From a virus, in the IMG/VR virus record IMGVR_UViG_3300025121_000038, positions 1-64,000 of that record: DNA of 64,000 bases, one strand, 5' to 3'. Below the pieces are notes generated by a model, which had not been told where the DNA came from, searched no databases, and worked only from the letters and a program-made list of their open reading frames with translations. Below, piece after piece: positions 23,027 through 30,302 of the stretch. The position numbers were made by a program, and so were the translations under genes. Every line of letters starts with the position of its first letter. Position 1 is the stretch's first letter.

Positions 23027-24047
23027 TTAAGAGCGTTTCTTAAGTTTTCTATAATCTAAACCGTAATCAAAAGCCCATTTTCTGATCGCATTATCTGAAA
23101 CACCGTATTTTAACCCAAGTGCGGGTATAGTATTAAATTTTATATCTTGTTCGAGTACTTTTTGATGGTCTTCCACATCTTCTACGACTTTTTGAAAAAC
23201 ATTCTTGAGAACATGTTTTCATAGTGGGTCTTACTTTTAAGACCTGTTTTCCACAAATACATACAAAATATATTTTAGGTTTCAAGTCAACATCTTTCTT
23301 TTCTTGAAGAGATTTTGCTTGAAAAGCATCATATATTATATCGAATTTTTCTGAACATAAATCTTGGAATTCTTCTATGTTTTGAGTATTACTCAATTGA
23401 GTAAGTTGTTTGTACCTAACAAACAAGAGTTTTATATCATTAGATGATAATATCCTTTGTAATTTGTCTAAATCATACGCGGAGAAAAATCCCTTTACTT
23501 CTACATACAAATCATAATTAGGCAAATAAAAATCGGGAGCATATGTTTTTAATACATCGCTTGATGAAAGGTACTTTAGGTATACTTTTCTAATCCATAA
23601 TATACCTTTAGAGTTAAACCATTCTGCTACTTTTACTTCCCAGGTTCCTCTACATACATATTCTTCTCCTTGTATGTTTTTAATAGTGTACCACTTCACA
23701 TCTTTAAATCCACCTCCACCTTTTTCTTCCAAAAATTTAGATCTTGCTGCGGATATTTTCTCTTTAGCTTCTTTCGACATTATCTTTGTAGGTTGTAGTT
23801 TAGCTTTTTCTGATCTTTTAGCTTTAATAGAAGCAAGATTGGGGTTTAGAGAGCATTTTAAAGTATGTGCCCCCAACCGGACCCAGTCAAAAGATTGATG
23901 GCAAAATTTACACGAATAAATATTCGAAAGCTGTGCTAGAAATACTTCTCTATGAATGGTTTTGGATTTTTGTGAGTGAGAATTATTATGGCCGCCTAAT
24001 TGGGCCACCGTATCAAAAGTTTTATCGCATTTTGAACATTTATACAT
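23027..24047 (-). pseudogene. C2H2 zinc-finger PD-(D/E)XK nuclease, frameshifted near the C-terminus
   Basis: Residues 1-30 form a C2H2 finger (CSKCDKTFDTVAQLGGHNNSH) and a second CKFC finger follows. The nuclease core is YAPDFYLPNYDLYVEVKG with the PD...ExK residues. Next comes a CSQEC zinc knuckle and GRPSK, where an A5 run has one extra base: the first frame stops at 23133, while the +1 frame continues VLEQDIKFNTIPALGLKYG, VSDNAIRKWAFDYGL and stops at 23027, the usual helix-turn-helix tail of these nucleases. One inserted A explains everything. Lies downstream of a tRNA and its terminator. Confidence 0.75.
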
Positions 24048-24054
24048 ACCCGTC

Positions 24055-24093
24055 CTAAAATAAAAAAGGGCTCTGAAATGTTTCAGAGCCCTT
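24055..24093 (-). terminator. Intrinsic terminator after the 24094 tRNA
   Basis: On the minus strand GGGCTCTGAAA pairs with TTTCAGAGCCC across a 2-nt loop and is followed by TTTTTTATTTT. It starts a base after the tRNA CCA and ends before the nuclease ATG at 24047. Confidence 0.85.
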
Positions 24094-24179
24094 TGGTCCG
24101 AGTCGCGGGAGTTGAACCCGCATCCAACCAGTTACCTCATTATAATGGACCGCTTATAAGACGGGAAGGTTACACTCGG
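24094..24179 (-). tRNA. tRNA-like, possibly Ile(TAT), unusual fold
   Basis: Acceptor CCGAGTG/GACTCGG (6 of 7 pairs), A73, CCA and T-arm GCGGG-TTCAACT-CCCGC are clear. The rest can be read either with a 16-nt D-loop or with no D-arm and an anticodon loop CTTATAA. Anticodon therefore uncertain. Confidence 0.55.
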
Positions 24180-24223
24180 ATATTAACTTTTCTAACTGCA
24201 ATCTTCTGTACACTATCAAAATC

Positions 24224-24298
24224 TGGTGACCCTAGAGGGGATCGAACCCTGCGTTACCGGATTGAGAATCCAGCGTTCTACCATTAAACTATAGGGCC
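24224..24298 (-). tRNA. tRNA-Glu(CTC)
   Basis: Acceptor GGCCCTA/TAGGGTC, A73, CCA. Anticodon arm CTGGA-TTCTCAA-TCCGG, T-loop TTCGATC. Confidence 0.9.
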
Positions 24299-24371
24299 GT
24301 ATTTATCTTACTTCTATATAACGTTTCTATCTTAAAAAAGTTAAGAGAGAAAAACAAAAATTCGAGAAAAA

Positions 24372-24601
24372 TTTGAGATCGATTGGATTTTAACCAATAC
24401 CTCGACGATGCCCCCTCGACAACGTGCGAAACTTTTAGGGTTTCTCTAGAGGCTGTCCTGTGAATAATCACCCCGTTCGCATCCTTTTTTACATCGGCTT
24501 TTCATCTATGGATAACCTTTGTTGATTATGTTTCTACCATAGATCCGAAAACTGAGGCAGTGCCCTCTACCTGTACTCTCCACGAGCTACGATCTCAAAG
24601 G
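24372..24601 (-). ncRNA. Structured RNA module with tRNA-like ends (230 nt)
   Basis: Closed by a perfect 10-bp stem, TTTGAGATCG at 24372-24381 with CGATCTCAAA at 24592-24601. Just inside is a T-arm-like hairpin ATTGG-TTAAAAT-CCAAT; farther in are ATCTATGG/CCATAGAT (8 bp), GAAAC/GTTTC and TGCGAA/TTCGCA stems. The order closing stem, T-arm-like hairpin, long inner part recalls tmRNA in outline only. Confidence 0.5.
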
Positions 24602-24605
24602 ATTA

Positions 24606-24661
24606 AAAAATCACGGTCTCCCTTAGATTGTTATTGCCAAGTCTGGTGGCCAGCCGTGACA
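24606..24661 (-). terminator. Terminator-like hairpin followed by T6
   Basis: TCACGG (24613-24618) pairs with CCGTGA (24656-24661); on the minus strand the stem is followed by TTTTTT. The loop is long (37 nt) and may itself fold, so it could instead be part of a small RNA. Confidence 0.4.
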
Positions 24662-24685
24662 ATCAACACGTTATATGTGGGTTTT

Positions 24686-24757
24686 TGGTAGGAGAGCAGG
24701 GAATCGGACCCTGTAAACATCCTTATAAGAGACGCGTCTGCAACCAGCAACTCTCCC
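24686..24757 (-). tRNA. tRNA-Ile(TAT)
   Basis: Acceptor GGGAGAG/CTCTCCT, A73, CCA. Anticodon arm CGTCT-CTTATAA-GGATG, D-arm TGC-TGGTT-GCA short. T-arm CAGGG-TCCGATT-CCCTG. Confidence 0.75.
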
Positions 24758-24992
24758 ATTATAACTTATCTAGCTCAACATTCCTCTGGGTTCTCCTACA
24801 TACGTATCTATTATAGCGTCCACTTATACGGGATCAACTTAATAGCCCTACCTTATGTAAAAGGTGCAATACCCCTTCTCAGAGCCTTCGTTTAAACTGC
24901 ACTTGGTTCTTACTCTAGCTCAATGGCTTAATCCTCCATGTACTCACTAATGTTAGAGTAACGAAAGGTCTTAGCAAAAAGTAAGAGATTTA
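24758..24992 (-). ncRNA. Intergenic structured region upstream of tRNA-Ile (235 nt)
   Basis: TTACTCTA at 24910-24917 pairs with TAGAGTAA at 24954-24961 (8 bp). Other short stems can be drawn. No closing stem or gene found. Confidence 0.3.
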
Positions 24993-25175
24993 TTAAAATC
25001 CGTCAAATTCAGGTAAAGCTTTATATTTGTCTTCTTCCATTTCTTCGACATGGATAATTAATTTACTGCTTTGACATAACTCTGTTAACTCTTGAGTTAC
25101 AAATTGTCCTATTGCATCTGCACTGGTATCTATGTAACCACCTTTTTCACTGTCTAAGACTCTATATACAATCAT
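24993..25175 (-). CDS. Hypothetical protein (60 aa)
   Basis: ATG at 25173-25175 with GAGG upstream; the longer frame would run through a tRNA and is rejected. Acidic small protein, no motif. It follows the 3' end of the interrupted tRNA-Asp. Confidence 0.55.
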   Translation of the reverse strand: MIVYRVLDSEKGGYIDTSADAIGQFVTQELTELCQSSKLIIHVEEMEEDKYKALPEFDGF

Positions 25176-25196
25176 TTGTATTGCCTCTTTATGTTT

Positions 25197-25225
25197 TGGC
25201 GGTCCCAGAGAGAATCGAACTCTCG
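25197..25225 (-). pseudogene. tRNA-Asp 3' part, split by the 25304-26155 nuclease
   Basis: CGAGAG-TTCGATT-CTCTC T-arm, acceptor strand TGGGACC, G73, CCA. It pairs exactly with the 5' part at 26151-26181 and matches the acceptor of the intact tRNA-Asp at 28745. Confidence 0.8.
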
Positions 25226-25303
25226 TTTTTTCACGTTTTATTAATGTTATATAACAAGCAAATTTGACTTCATTTAAAATAAATCGTACATTCATGGATA
25301 AAC

Positions 25304-26155
25304 ATGCAAAAACAATATATTAAGAGTAGGCGTAAAGATCAAAAAAGAGAGATGCTAACCTACAAAGGTGGATCATGTCAATTATGTAATTACGCGATAT
25401 GTGCTAGAGCAATGGATTTTCATCACAAAGACCCTACTCAAAAAGACTTCGGAATATGTGGTATGAATAAATCTTGGGAAGAAATTAAGACAGAATTAGA
25501 CAAATGTATTTTAGTCTGTAAAAACTGTCACGGAGAAATACACGATGGCCTTCACGACCAATTTAAAATACTCAATGTAAAAGTGCGCTCAAACTATGCT
25601 AATAGAATATATTATTATCGAAAACAATTCAAACACAATTTAGTCCAATACGCGGGTGGGTATTGTGCTATTTGTACTTACAAAAAGAGTTACAGATGTT
25701 TATCTTTTCACCATTTGAACAAATCAACAAAAACATTTGAAATAAATGAAGCTACTCAGAAAACTTTGGAAGAGATAGCAGTAGAACTTGATAAATGTAT
25801 TTTATTATGTCTAAACTGTCACTCTGAGGTACATGACGAAATTTCTGACATAAGCGATGTTAAACCAATAAAAAATCTTGAATATCTCGATATCATAAAA
25901 TCTCTCATTCAAAAAGATGAAAAACCATTAATAATAGAAAAATATTATTGTTTAGATTGTAATGTGGAAAAGAAAACATCCGCCGCAAGATGTGTTCCTT
26001 GCAGTCAAAAATACCAAGAGAAAGTGAAATGGCCAGAAATAGAAGAATTGATAGAAATGTTAAAAACAAGTAATAAAGTGTTATTGGCTAAACAACTCGG
26101 TGTTTCAGAAGCTGCTATACGGAAAAGGTTGTCAAAATATATGTTCAATACATGA
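25304..26155 (+). CDS. Double-HNH homing endonuclease inside a tRNA-Asp gene (283 aa)
   Basis: Two tandem HNH-type zinc modules: CQLCNY...MDFHHKDPTQKDF...CKNCHGEIHD and CAICTY...LSFHHLNKSTKTF...CLNCHSEVHD. Then a CLDC zinc knuckle and a C-terminal helix-turn-helix (LLAKQLGVSEAAIRKRL) for DNA binding. It runs antisense to the tRNA and separates its two parts by about 920 nt, almost all coding, so there is no room for a self-splicing intron. Paralogue of 37582-38499. Confidence 0.85.
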   Translation: MQKQYIKSRRKDQKREMLTYKGGSCQLCNYAICARAMDFHHKDPTQKDFGICGMNKSWEEIKTELDKCILVCKNCHGEIHDGLHDQFKILNVKVRSNYANRIYYYRKQFKHNLVQYAGGYCAICTYKKSYRCLSFHHLNKSTKTFEINEATQKTLEEIAVELDKCILLCLNCHSEVHDEISDISDVKPIKNLEYLDIIKSLIQKDEKPLIIEKYYCLDCNVEKKTSAARCVPCSQKYQEKVKWPEIEELIEMLKTSNKVLLAKQLGVSEAAIRKRLSKYMFNT

Positions 26156-26181
26156 CGTACTAACCACTGTACGATGGAACC
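26151..26181 (-). pseudogene. tRNA-Asp 5' part, split by the nuclease
   Basis: GGTTCCA acceptor strand followed by D-arm GTAC-AGTGGTTA-GTAC; runs into the nuclease stop codon. The anticodon arm is lost or rewritten, so no functional tRNA is expected. Confidence 0.75.
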
Positions 26182-26185
26182 CTTT

Positions 26186-26491
26186 TTAATGACAGCCAGT
26201 TTCTTTCATAGTCTTTCTAAACATAGAAACTATGCTTGAACGACATAATATTTTCACATCTTCAGGTAAGCGTTTATCTTTATTGACCCGTTTCAAAGAC
26301 TCGTCTCTACACAAAATAGCAATTCTCTGTCTCATATGATTGTCTTGTATATCCCTTATCGCAGACATACATTCAGACATATACGTAAGACAATGGGTTA
26401 CTTTTTTAAATACTGCCTCCTTGTTTTCATCCATTCTATGGATAGCTTCTTTTAGTTCGGAGGTTATTAAAACATGTTCCATAATTTTCAT
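26186..26491 (-). CDS. Hypothetical helical protein, paralogue of 4279-4590 (101 aa)
   Basis: Shares the RIAILCRDESLKRV-type stretch and helical plan with 4279-4590. Function unknown. Confidence 0.55.
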   Translation of the reverse strand: MKIMEHVLITSELKEAIHRMDENKEAVFKKVTHCLTYMSECMSAIRDIQDNHMRQRIAILCRDESLKRVNKDKRLPEDVKILCRSSIVSMFRKTMKETGCH

Positions 26492-26549
26492 TTTTAAAAT
26501 ATCTGGTTAAACTACAAATCATCCTAAGCATTAACCTATGGAACCTTAG

Positions 26550-26783
26550 CTACCAGGTCAGTAGTCCACTTTTATCCCCACTAAACCATTTGCCTTGATG
26601 AACCGTATCATGTCCCTTTATTTGGTGACATACAACCTGTTTGTTATCTTTATGTTCTTCACCACAAAGACCCAAACCTTGAGCCATTTTTGAAAAATTG
26701 GGAGTAGGTAAATAAGGAGTCAAAGGTAAATCAGACTGGAGATATTGGTTCATTAATAAGTCCATGTCTTTAGAGGAAATCAT
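26550..26783 (-). CDS. Hypothetical protein (77 aa)
   Basis: Has GLCGEEHKDNKQVVCHQIKGHDTVHQG, a Cys/His arrangement that may bind zinc. No recognised family. Confidence 0.5.
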   Translation of the reverse strand: MISSKDMDLLMNQYLQSDLPLTPYLPTPNFSKMAQGLGLCGEEHKDNKQVVCHQIKGHDTVHQGKWFSGDKSGLLTW

Positions 26784-26827
26784 TATTAAATATATCCGTT
26801 TTAGTTGTTAATCAAAATTATGTAACC

Positions 26828-27052
26828 TTAAACATCAACAACAGTATAACCGTGATCCTCTAAGATGGATGTCAATAAATTTACGTGATAATCAGAACCT
26901 TGAAATGAGGTATTCACACAAAGGTACGAATGTAATGGCTCTAGAGTCTCTGGTAAGGCTCTAGACAAAATCTCTTGCCTTATGGCTCTAACCTCAGGAT
27001 CCAACTCTTTGAGGTCTGAGATTACTTTTTTATTCCAACATACTCTTTTCAT
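26828..27052 (-). CDS. Hypothetical protein (74 aa)
   Basis: Helical soluble protein, no recognised motif. Overlap-free; 3 nt after the next upstream gene. Confidence 0.5.
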   Translation of the reverse strand: MKRVCWNKKVISDLKELDPEVRAIRQEILSRALPETLEPLHSYLCVNTSFQGSDYHVNLLTSILEDHGYTVVDV

Positions 27053-27055
27053 AGC

Positions 27056-27241
27056 TCACCACTGAACAGAAGAAAAAACTACAACACAGGTACGTAGAAA
27101 ATCTTCCCGAGCTTTACGTTCATTTGGGTCATAGCCCCACTCCGTCGCGGCTTTGTCTTTAGCCTCTTCTTCACTAAGAGCTTTTATCATCTTAGCGCCA
27201 TCTTCGGTATATTCTGGGTCGTAAACAAAGTAGCAATTCAT
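27056..27241 (-). CDS. Hypothetical protein (61 aa)
   Basis: Acidic protein with a helical Ala/Glu-rich centre (SEEEAKDKAATEW). ATG follows an AGGAGGAACTT ribosome site, one of the best in the window. Unrecognised. Confidence 0.6.
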   Translation of the reverse strand: MNCYFVYDPEYTEDGAKMIKALSEEEAKDKAATEWGYDPNERKAREDFLRTCVVVFSSVQW

Positions 27242-27312
27242 GTCTAAGTTCCTCCTAAGGAGGAAAACGATTTGGTAGGAGAAAGACTTAGAGAGTTTTT
27301 GAAGATATAGAG

Positions 27313-27401
27313 CGGAGACGGAGAGATTCGAACTCTCGGACCTTTTTAGGGGCCACTTCCTTAGCAGGGAAGTACCTTAAACCAGACTCAGACACGTCTC
27401 C
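27313..27401 (-). tRNA. tRNA-Ser(GCT)
   Basis: Acceptor GGAGACG/CGTCTCC, G73, no encoded CCA. Anticodon arm CTTCC-CTGCTAA-GGAAG, long variable arm, T-arm GAGAG-TTCGAAT-CTCTC. Confidence 0.9.
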
Positions 27402-27406
27402 ATAAA

Positions 27407-27495
27407 TGGCGGAGAGTTGGGGAATTGAACCCCAGAACGGGTATTAGCCGCCAGCCGCCTTCCAAGCGGGTTCCTCGACCAACCGGACACTCTCC
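27407..27495 (-). tRNA. tRNA-Ser(GGA)
   Basis: Acceptor GGAGAGT/ACTCTCC, G73, CCA. Anticodon loop TTGGAAG, long variable arm, T-arm TGGGG-TTCAATT-CCCCA. Confidence 0.88.
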
Positions 27496-27512
27496 AAAAA
27501 TCAGCAAAATCT

Positions 27513-27551
27513 AATAATTTAAACAATAGTGTAGCAATAGTTTAAATTATT
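27513..27551. repeat. 12-bp inverted repeat
   Basis: AATAATTTAAAC at 27513-27524 and its reverse complement at 27540-27551, 15-nt loop. Lies between tRNA-Ser and a tRNA fragment; role unknown. Confidence 0.75.
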
Positions 27552-27608
27552 TGGTCAGGGGCTATCCTGGATTATAGCAGGTGCCATAAGCCGCTCGACC
27601 ACCCTTCT
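27552..27608 (-). pseudogene. tRNA-like 5' part without T-arm
   Basis: Minus strand has a serine/leucine-like D-arm (GGTCGAGCGGCTTATGGC) and an arm CCTG-CTATAATC-CAGG, but no T-arm or 3' acceptor follows; the next bases form the 27513 hairpin. Probably a decayed tRNA. Confidence 0.4.
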
Positions 27609-27613
27609 ATAAA

Positions 27614-27687
27614 TGGAGCTCCTGAGAGGAATCGAACCCCTATCCTCTGAGTACAAAACAGACATTCTACCGTTGAACTACAGGAGC
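27614..27687 (-). tRNA. tRNA-Thr(TGT)
   Basis: Acceptor GCTCCTG/CAGGAGC, U73, CCA. Anticodon loop TTTGTAC, with a U-U at the base of the loop. Confidence 0.8.
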
Positions 27688-27689
27688 AT

Positions 27690-27763
27690 TGGAGCGGGTA
27701 GAGAGAATCGAACTCTCAATTGTAACTTGGAAGGATACCGTGTTACCTTTACACTACACCCGC
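27690..27763 (-). tRNA. tRNA-Gly(TCC)
   Basis: Acceptor GCGGGTG/TACCCGC, U73, CCA. Anticodon loop CTTCCAA, stem with one mismatch. T-arm GAGAG-TTCGATT-CTCTC. Confidence 0.88.
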
Positions 27764-27847
27764 AATCGATTCGAACCCCGACCAAACATCAAAATTTAAT
27801 CTTTTTATACTTCTCTTGATTAGACTAAATAATTGACGAGAAGTTAA

Positions 27848-28588
27848 ATGCACATAACAAAAAATTTTTCTGAAGAAGGATTTGTTAAAAATATTAAATG
27901 TTCTGACTCGGACTTCATAATTGCTGTAAATAAAACCATAAGTATCGCAGAATTACTAAGATACTTAAACATACCTCAACATAGGGGCAGGCATTATGAG
28001 TCTGTTAAATTTAAAATAAAACAATTAAAATTAGACACATCTCATTGGGGTCCTTATGTTAAACGTAATGGTCATAAAAGAAAAGATTTAAAAGACATTC
28101 TTACAATAGGCACTTCCATATGTCATTTAAAAAGATTATTAGATGAAAATGTCTTAAAAAATGAATGTTATGAGTGTGGCCTAATACCCTATTGGAAAGA
28201 AAAACCTCTTAAATTACAAATTGACCATATCAATGGTATAAATACAGACAATAGACTTGAAAATCTAAGACTATTGTGTCCCAATTGTCACTCTCAAACA
28301 GACACGTTTTGTGGTAGAAATGTAACAAAACGACATAAAAAGCCAACTTGCATAGATTGCAATACACAAATAAGCAGGAAATCTTTAAGGTGTACTATTT
28401 GTCAAGCAAAAATTAATAAAGTTACTACAAAAATTACATGGCCAGAAACAAGAGATCTTATAAAGATGATAGAAAATAGTTCTGTATTGGCCACTTCAAG
28501 AAATTTAAAGTGTTCTGATGCAGCCGTATATAAACACTTAGAATCAAGAGGGTTTGTAGTAAAAAACAAAAAAGTTTATAAAGACTGA
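27848..28588 (+). CDS. HNH homing endonuclease with C-terminal HTH (246 aa)
   Basis: N-terminal helix-turn-helix-like part (SIAELLRYLNIPQHRGRH), CYECGL zinc pair, the HNH core LQIDHINGINTDNRLENLR with CPNCHSQT, a CIDCNT zinc knuckle and a C-terminal HTH (LATSRNLKCSDAAVYKHL). Paralogue of 30299-30976 but on the opposite strand. Its stop abuts the 5' part of a glycine tRNA. Confidence 0.85.
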   Translation: MHITKNFSEEGFVKNIKCSDSDFIIAVNKTISIAELLRYLNIPQHRGRHYESVKFKIKQLKLDTSHWGPYVKRNGHKRKDLKDILTIGTSICHLKRLLDENVLKNECYECGLIPYWKEKPLKLQIDHINGINTDNRLENLRLLCPNCHSQTDTFCGRNVTKRHKKPTCIDCNTQISRKSLRCTICQAKINKVTTKITWPETRDLIKMIENSSVLATSRNLKCSDAAVYKHLESRGFVVKNKKVYKD

Positions 28589-28613
28589 CACACTACCATT
28601 GTGTTATACCCGC
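28589..28613 (-). pseudogene. tRNA-Gly 5' part next to the HNH gene
   Basis: GCGGGTA acceptor strand plus ACAC-AATGGTA-GTGT D-arm, as in the intact tRNA-Gly(GCC), then cut by the end of the nuclease gene. No matching 3' part was found. Confidence 0.65.
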
Positions 28614-28616
28614 ATA

Positions 28617-28742
28617 AATTTTATCAGAGCGTAGGTCGAATTCCACTCCACCGTGTCCAGGTCTTTACCCTATTGGACCCTGTCTGCGAATGCCCGGTTC
28701 GACTCACGCATCCACCTTCACAGATTACGGTATGATAAAATT
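28617..28742 (-). ncRNA. Structured RNA module after tRNA-Asp (126 nt)
   Basis: Perfect 10-bp closing stem, AATTTTATCA at 28617-28626 with TGATAAAATT at 28733-28742. It starts 2 nt after the CCA of tRNA-Asp. Inside are TGCG/CGCA and GTCCA/TGGAC stems and two T-loop-like GTTCGA/ATTCGAC stretches. Confidence 0.55.
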
Positions 28743-28744
28743 GT

Positions 28745-28818
28745 TGGCGGTCCCAAGGGGAATCGAACCCCTACAGTCTCGTAGACAGCGAGACATACTG
28801 CCGTTATATTATGGAACC
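28745..28818 (-). tRNA. tRNA-Asp(GTC), copy 1
   Basis: Acceptor GGTTCCA/TGGGACC, G73 as needed for aspartate, CCA. Anticodon arm TCTCG-CTGTCTA-CGAGA. Same acceptor as the split copy at 25197/26181. Confidence 0.92.
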
Positions 28819-28822
28819 AAAT

Positions 28823-29267
28823 GCTACTTAAGCGTGCTTTTACGCCAAAGACCTCAAAGGGTTGATTAGGAAGTCCCAGAAATACCCCTATCCTATTACC
28901 TGTATTTCTAGTCAGACCCTCAGTTCCTCTGGTACTGTGAGGGCAATTCCTAACCCGCTACTGCTATGTTTTACAGATCTTTACCTTACGAGGGGAACTT
29001 CAGCTATTGCTAACTTACTAAACCTCCGACAAAGATCCATAACCCATCATTCACACGCCCATTCGTAGTTTAATCTTACATATTCCGGAGCACATAGAGT
29101 ATATGTTAAGGTCTTAAACCTTCAAACCTCTATGAGGGTCTCCCCGCTTATTAATTCGGATCAACAACCAAGTAAGATATCTTGATTTCGGATGCGCTTT
29201 CCTACTTTCTTCTACATTTCGGTCACTCATTAAGGGTGGACGCTTCTAATCCTACCTCTTAAGTAGC
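28823..29267 (-). ncRNA. Large structured RNA between two tRNA-Asp genes (445 nt)
   Basis: Perfect 10-bp closing stem, GCTACTTAAG at 28823-28832 with CTTAAGTAGC at 29258-29267. Its 5' end touches the CCA of tRNA-Asp copy 2 and its 3' end is 4 nt from copy 1. Internal stems include GCGT/ACGC, TTAGGAA/TTCCTAA, AGAAATAC/GTATTTCT (8 bp), CCCTCA/TGAGGG and ACATAT/ATATGT. No reading frame. Confidence 0.6.
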
Positions 29268-29341
29268 TGGCGGTCCCGAAGGGAGTCGAACCCTCAAATC
29301 TTGATAGACAATCAAGCATTTTACCGTTAAATTACGGGACC
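29268..29341 (-). tRNA. tRNA-Asp(GTC), copy 2
   Basis: Acceptor GGTCCCG/CGGGACC, G73, CCA. Anticodon arm CTTGA-TTGTCTA-TCAAG, T-arm GAGGG-TTCGACT-CCCTT. Confidence 0.92.
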
Positions 29342-29382
29342 GTTACCTGTGTAATATGCTCCTCAGGCCGGAGTTTTAAGGT

Positions 29383-29489
29383 TTAGATAGAGCTCCAAAG
29401 CTCTAGTTTCTTAACAGATTGAAGGTTTGGAGTCCCTCGTGTGTTAATTGACTAAAGGATCTGTCCTTGCGGTACAGTACCCTATCTAA
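29383..29489 (-). ncRNA. Structured RNA module after tRNA-Glu (107 nt)
   Basis: 8-bp closing stem TTAGATAG/CTATCTAA; its 5' end is the base right after the CCA of tRNA-Glu(TTC). Contains the hairpin AGAGCT-CCA-AAGCTCT. The 41 nt beyond hold a CTCC/GGAG hairpin. Confidence 0.45.
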
Positions 29490-29564
29490 TGGTGGTCTCG
29501 GAGAGGATCGAACTCTCTTCTCCAGGTTGAAAGCCAAGCGTCTTAGCCAATGGACCACGAGACC
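29490..29564 (-). tRNA. tRNA-Glu(TTC), copy 1
   Basis: Acceptor GGTCTCG/CGAGACC, A73, CCA. Anticodon loop CTTTCAA; stem with one mismatch. T-arm GAGAG-TTCGATC-CTCTC. Confidence 0.88.
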
Positions 29565-29619
29565 AAAATTGTAAACTCACAAACAGATAATCGCATTCCC
29601 AAATGCGCGCTCTTGTAAT

Positions 29620-29645
29620 GTAAAGAGGGGTCTTGTTCTCTTTAC
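29620..29645. repeat. 8-bp hairpin GTAAAGAG/CTCTTTAC
   Basis: Perfect 8-bp stem with a 10-nt loop in the spacer between tRNA-Glu and the 29709 module. No gene in the spacer. Confidence 0.6.
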
Positions 29646-29708
29646 TTTTCGTTTACTCACTTATAACGTTCTTAAGTTGCACAAAGTTAGATGTTATTTT
29701 AAAATAAA

Positions 29709-29773
29709 GCGGAACAGGTGGTGCGACCCACACTCGGATCCTAGTTCACTTCGCGCTAGCTGTGACTGTCCGC
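29709..29773 (-). ncRNA. Small structured RNA module after tRNA-Gln (65 nt)
   Basis: GCGGA and CAG pair with CTG and TCCGC (8 bp with one bulge) at the ends, and the 5' end is the base after the CCA of tRNA-Gln(CTG). tRNA-sized but with no tRNA fold. Confidence 0.45.
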
Positions 29774-29848
29774 TGGCTGGGGTAATAGGATTCGAACCTA
29801 TAATAAGAGATTCAGAGTCTCCTGGTTTGCCAATTAGCCTATACCCCA
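29774..29848 (-). tRNA. tRNA-Gln(CTG)
   Basis: Acceptor TGGGGTA/TACCCCA, G73, CCA. Anticodon arm GGAGA-CTCTGAA-TCTCT. Confidence 0.9.
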
Positions 29849-29854
29849 ATTATC

Positions 29855-30214
29855 TTATGCTATAAGATGTTTACGCATCTTATCATATTCAAGGTTTAGA
29901 TACTCTATGTGTTTCTTTAGTCTTTCACAATTTTCCTCTACTAAAGAATTATAATGTCTTACACATTCTTCTTTATTGTCAAATATACATATAAATTCTG
30001 GAAATCTAGTATTATCCCACATGGGAATCTTCTTTCCAGATTTAGTTTTAATCTCTTTCAAATTTGGTTGATAAATTTGCGGCACGACAAGACATGTTAC
30101 TTCTGTAGGTTTTACATGTCTTGTCGGAGTATATTTACGTACATCAGAAAATCTATAATCACATACCCAATATGTCATACCTTCTTGAAGGGTAGTGTCT
30201 GATAAAATTTTCAA
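29855..30214 (-). CDS. Hypothetical protein (119 aa)
   Basis: I use the TTG at 30212-30214 behind AGGA; the longer frame runs back into a tRNA fragment. Beta-rich N-terminal half and a helical, charged C-terminus (LKKHIEYLNLEYDKMRK). Unrecognised. Confidence 0.55.
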   Translation of the reverse strand: MKILSDTTLQEGMTYWVCDYRFSDVRKYTPTRHVKPTEVTCLVVPQIYQPNLKEIKTKSGKKIPMWDNTRFPEFICIFDNKEECVRHYNSLVEENCERLKKHIEYLNLEYDKMRKHLIA

Positions 30215-30232
30215 AATAATTCCTATAAATGT

Positions 30233-30302
30233 TGGATGGGGAGGAAGGATTTGAACCTTCAACCTCTTGGTGCTGAGTCTGATGTAGTGCCACTTCTGCT
30301 AT
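30233..30302 (-). pseudogene. Interrupted tRNA, 3' portion
   Basis: T-arm GAAGG-TTCAAAT-CCTTC, acceptor strand CTCCCCA, U73, CCA. Upstream it starts TAGCAGAAGTGGCAC, whose TAG is also the stop of the HNH gene. The matching 5' strand TGGGGAGTAGCA lies at 31091-31102, beyond tRNA-Gln(TTG), sharing TAGCA. The anticodon could not be assigned. Confidence 0.6.

Noticed and set aside
24372-24601. Possible tmRNA because of tRNA-like ends and a long inner part
   Set aside because: No tRNA-Ala G3-U70 end, no tag reading frame ending in AA-stop, no CCA, and the closing stem is 10 bp rather than 7.
25225-26150. Group I or II intron in tRNA-Asp
   Set aside because: The insert is almost entirely an antisense coding gene, leaving about 70 nt of non-coding sequence.
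28823-29277. CRISPR array in the non-coding tRNA region
   Set aside because: No regularly spaced direct repeats; the repeated elements are unrelated tRNA arms and inverted repeats.
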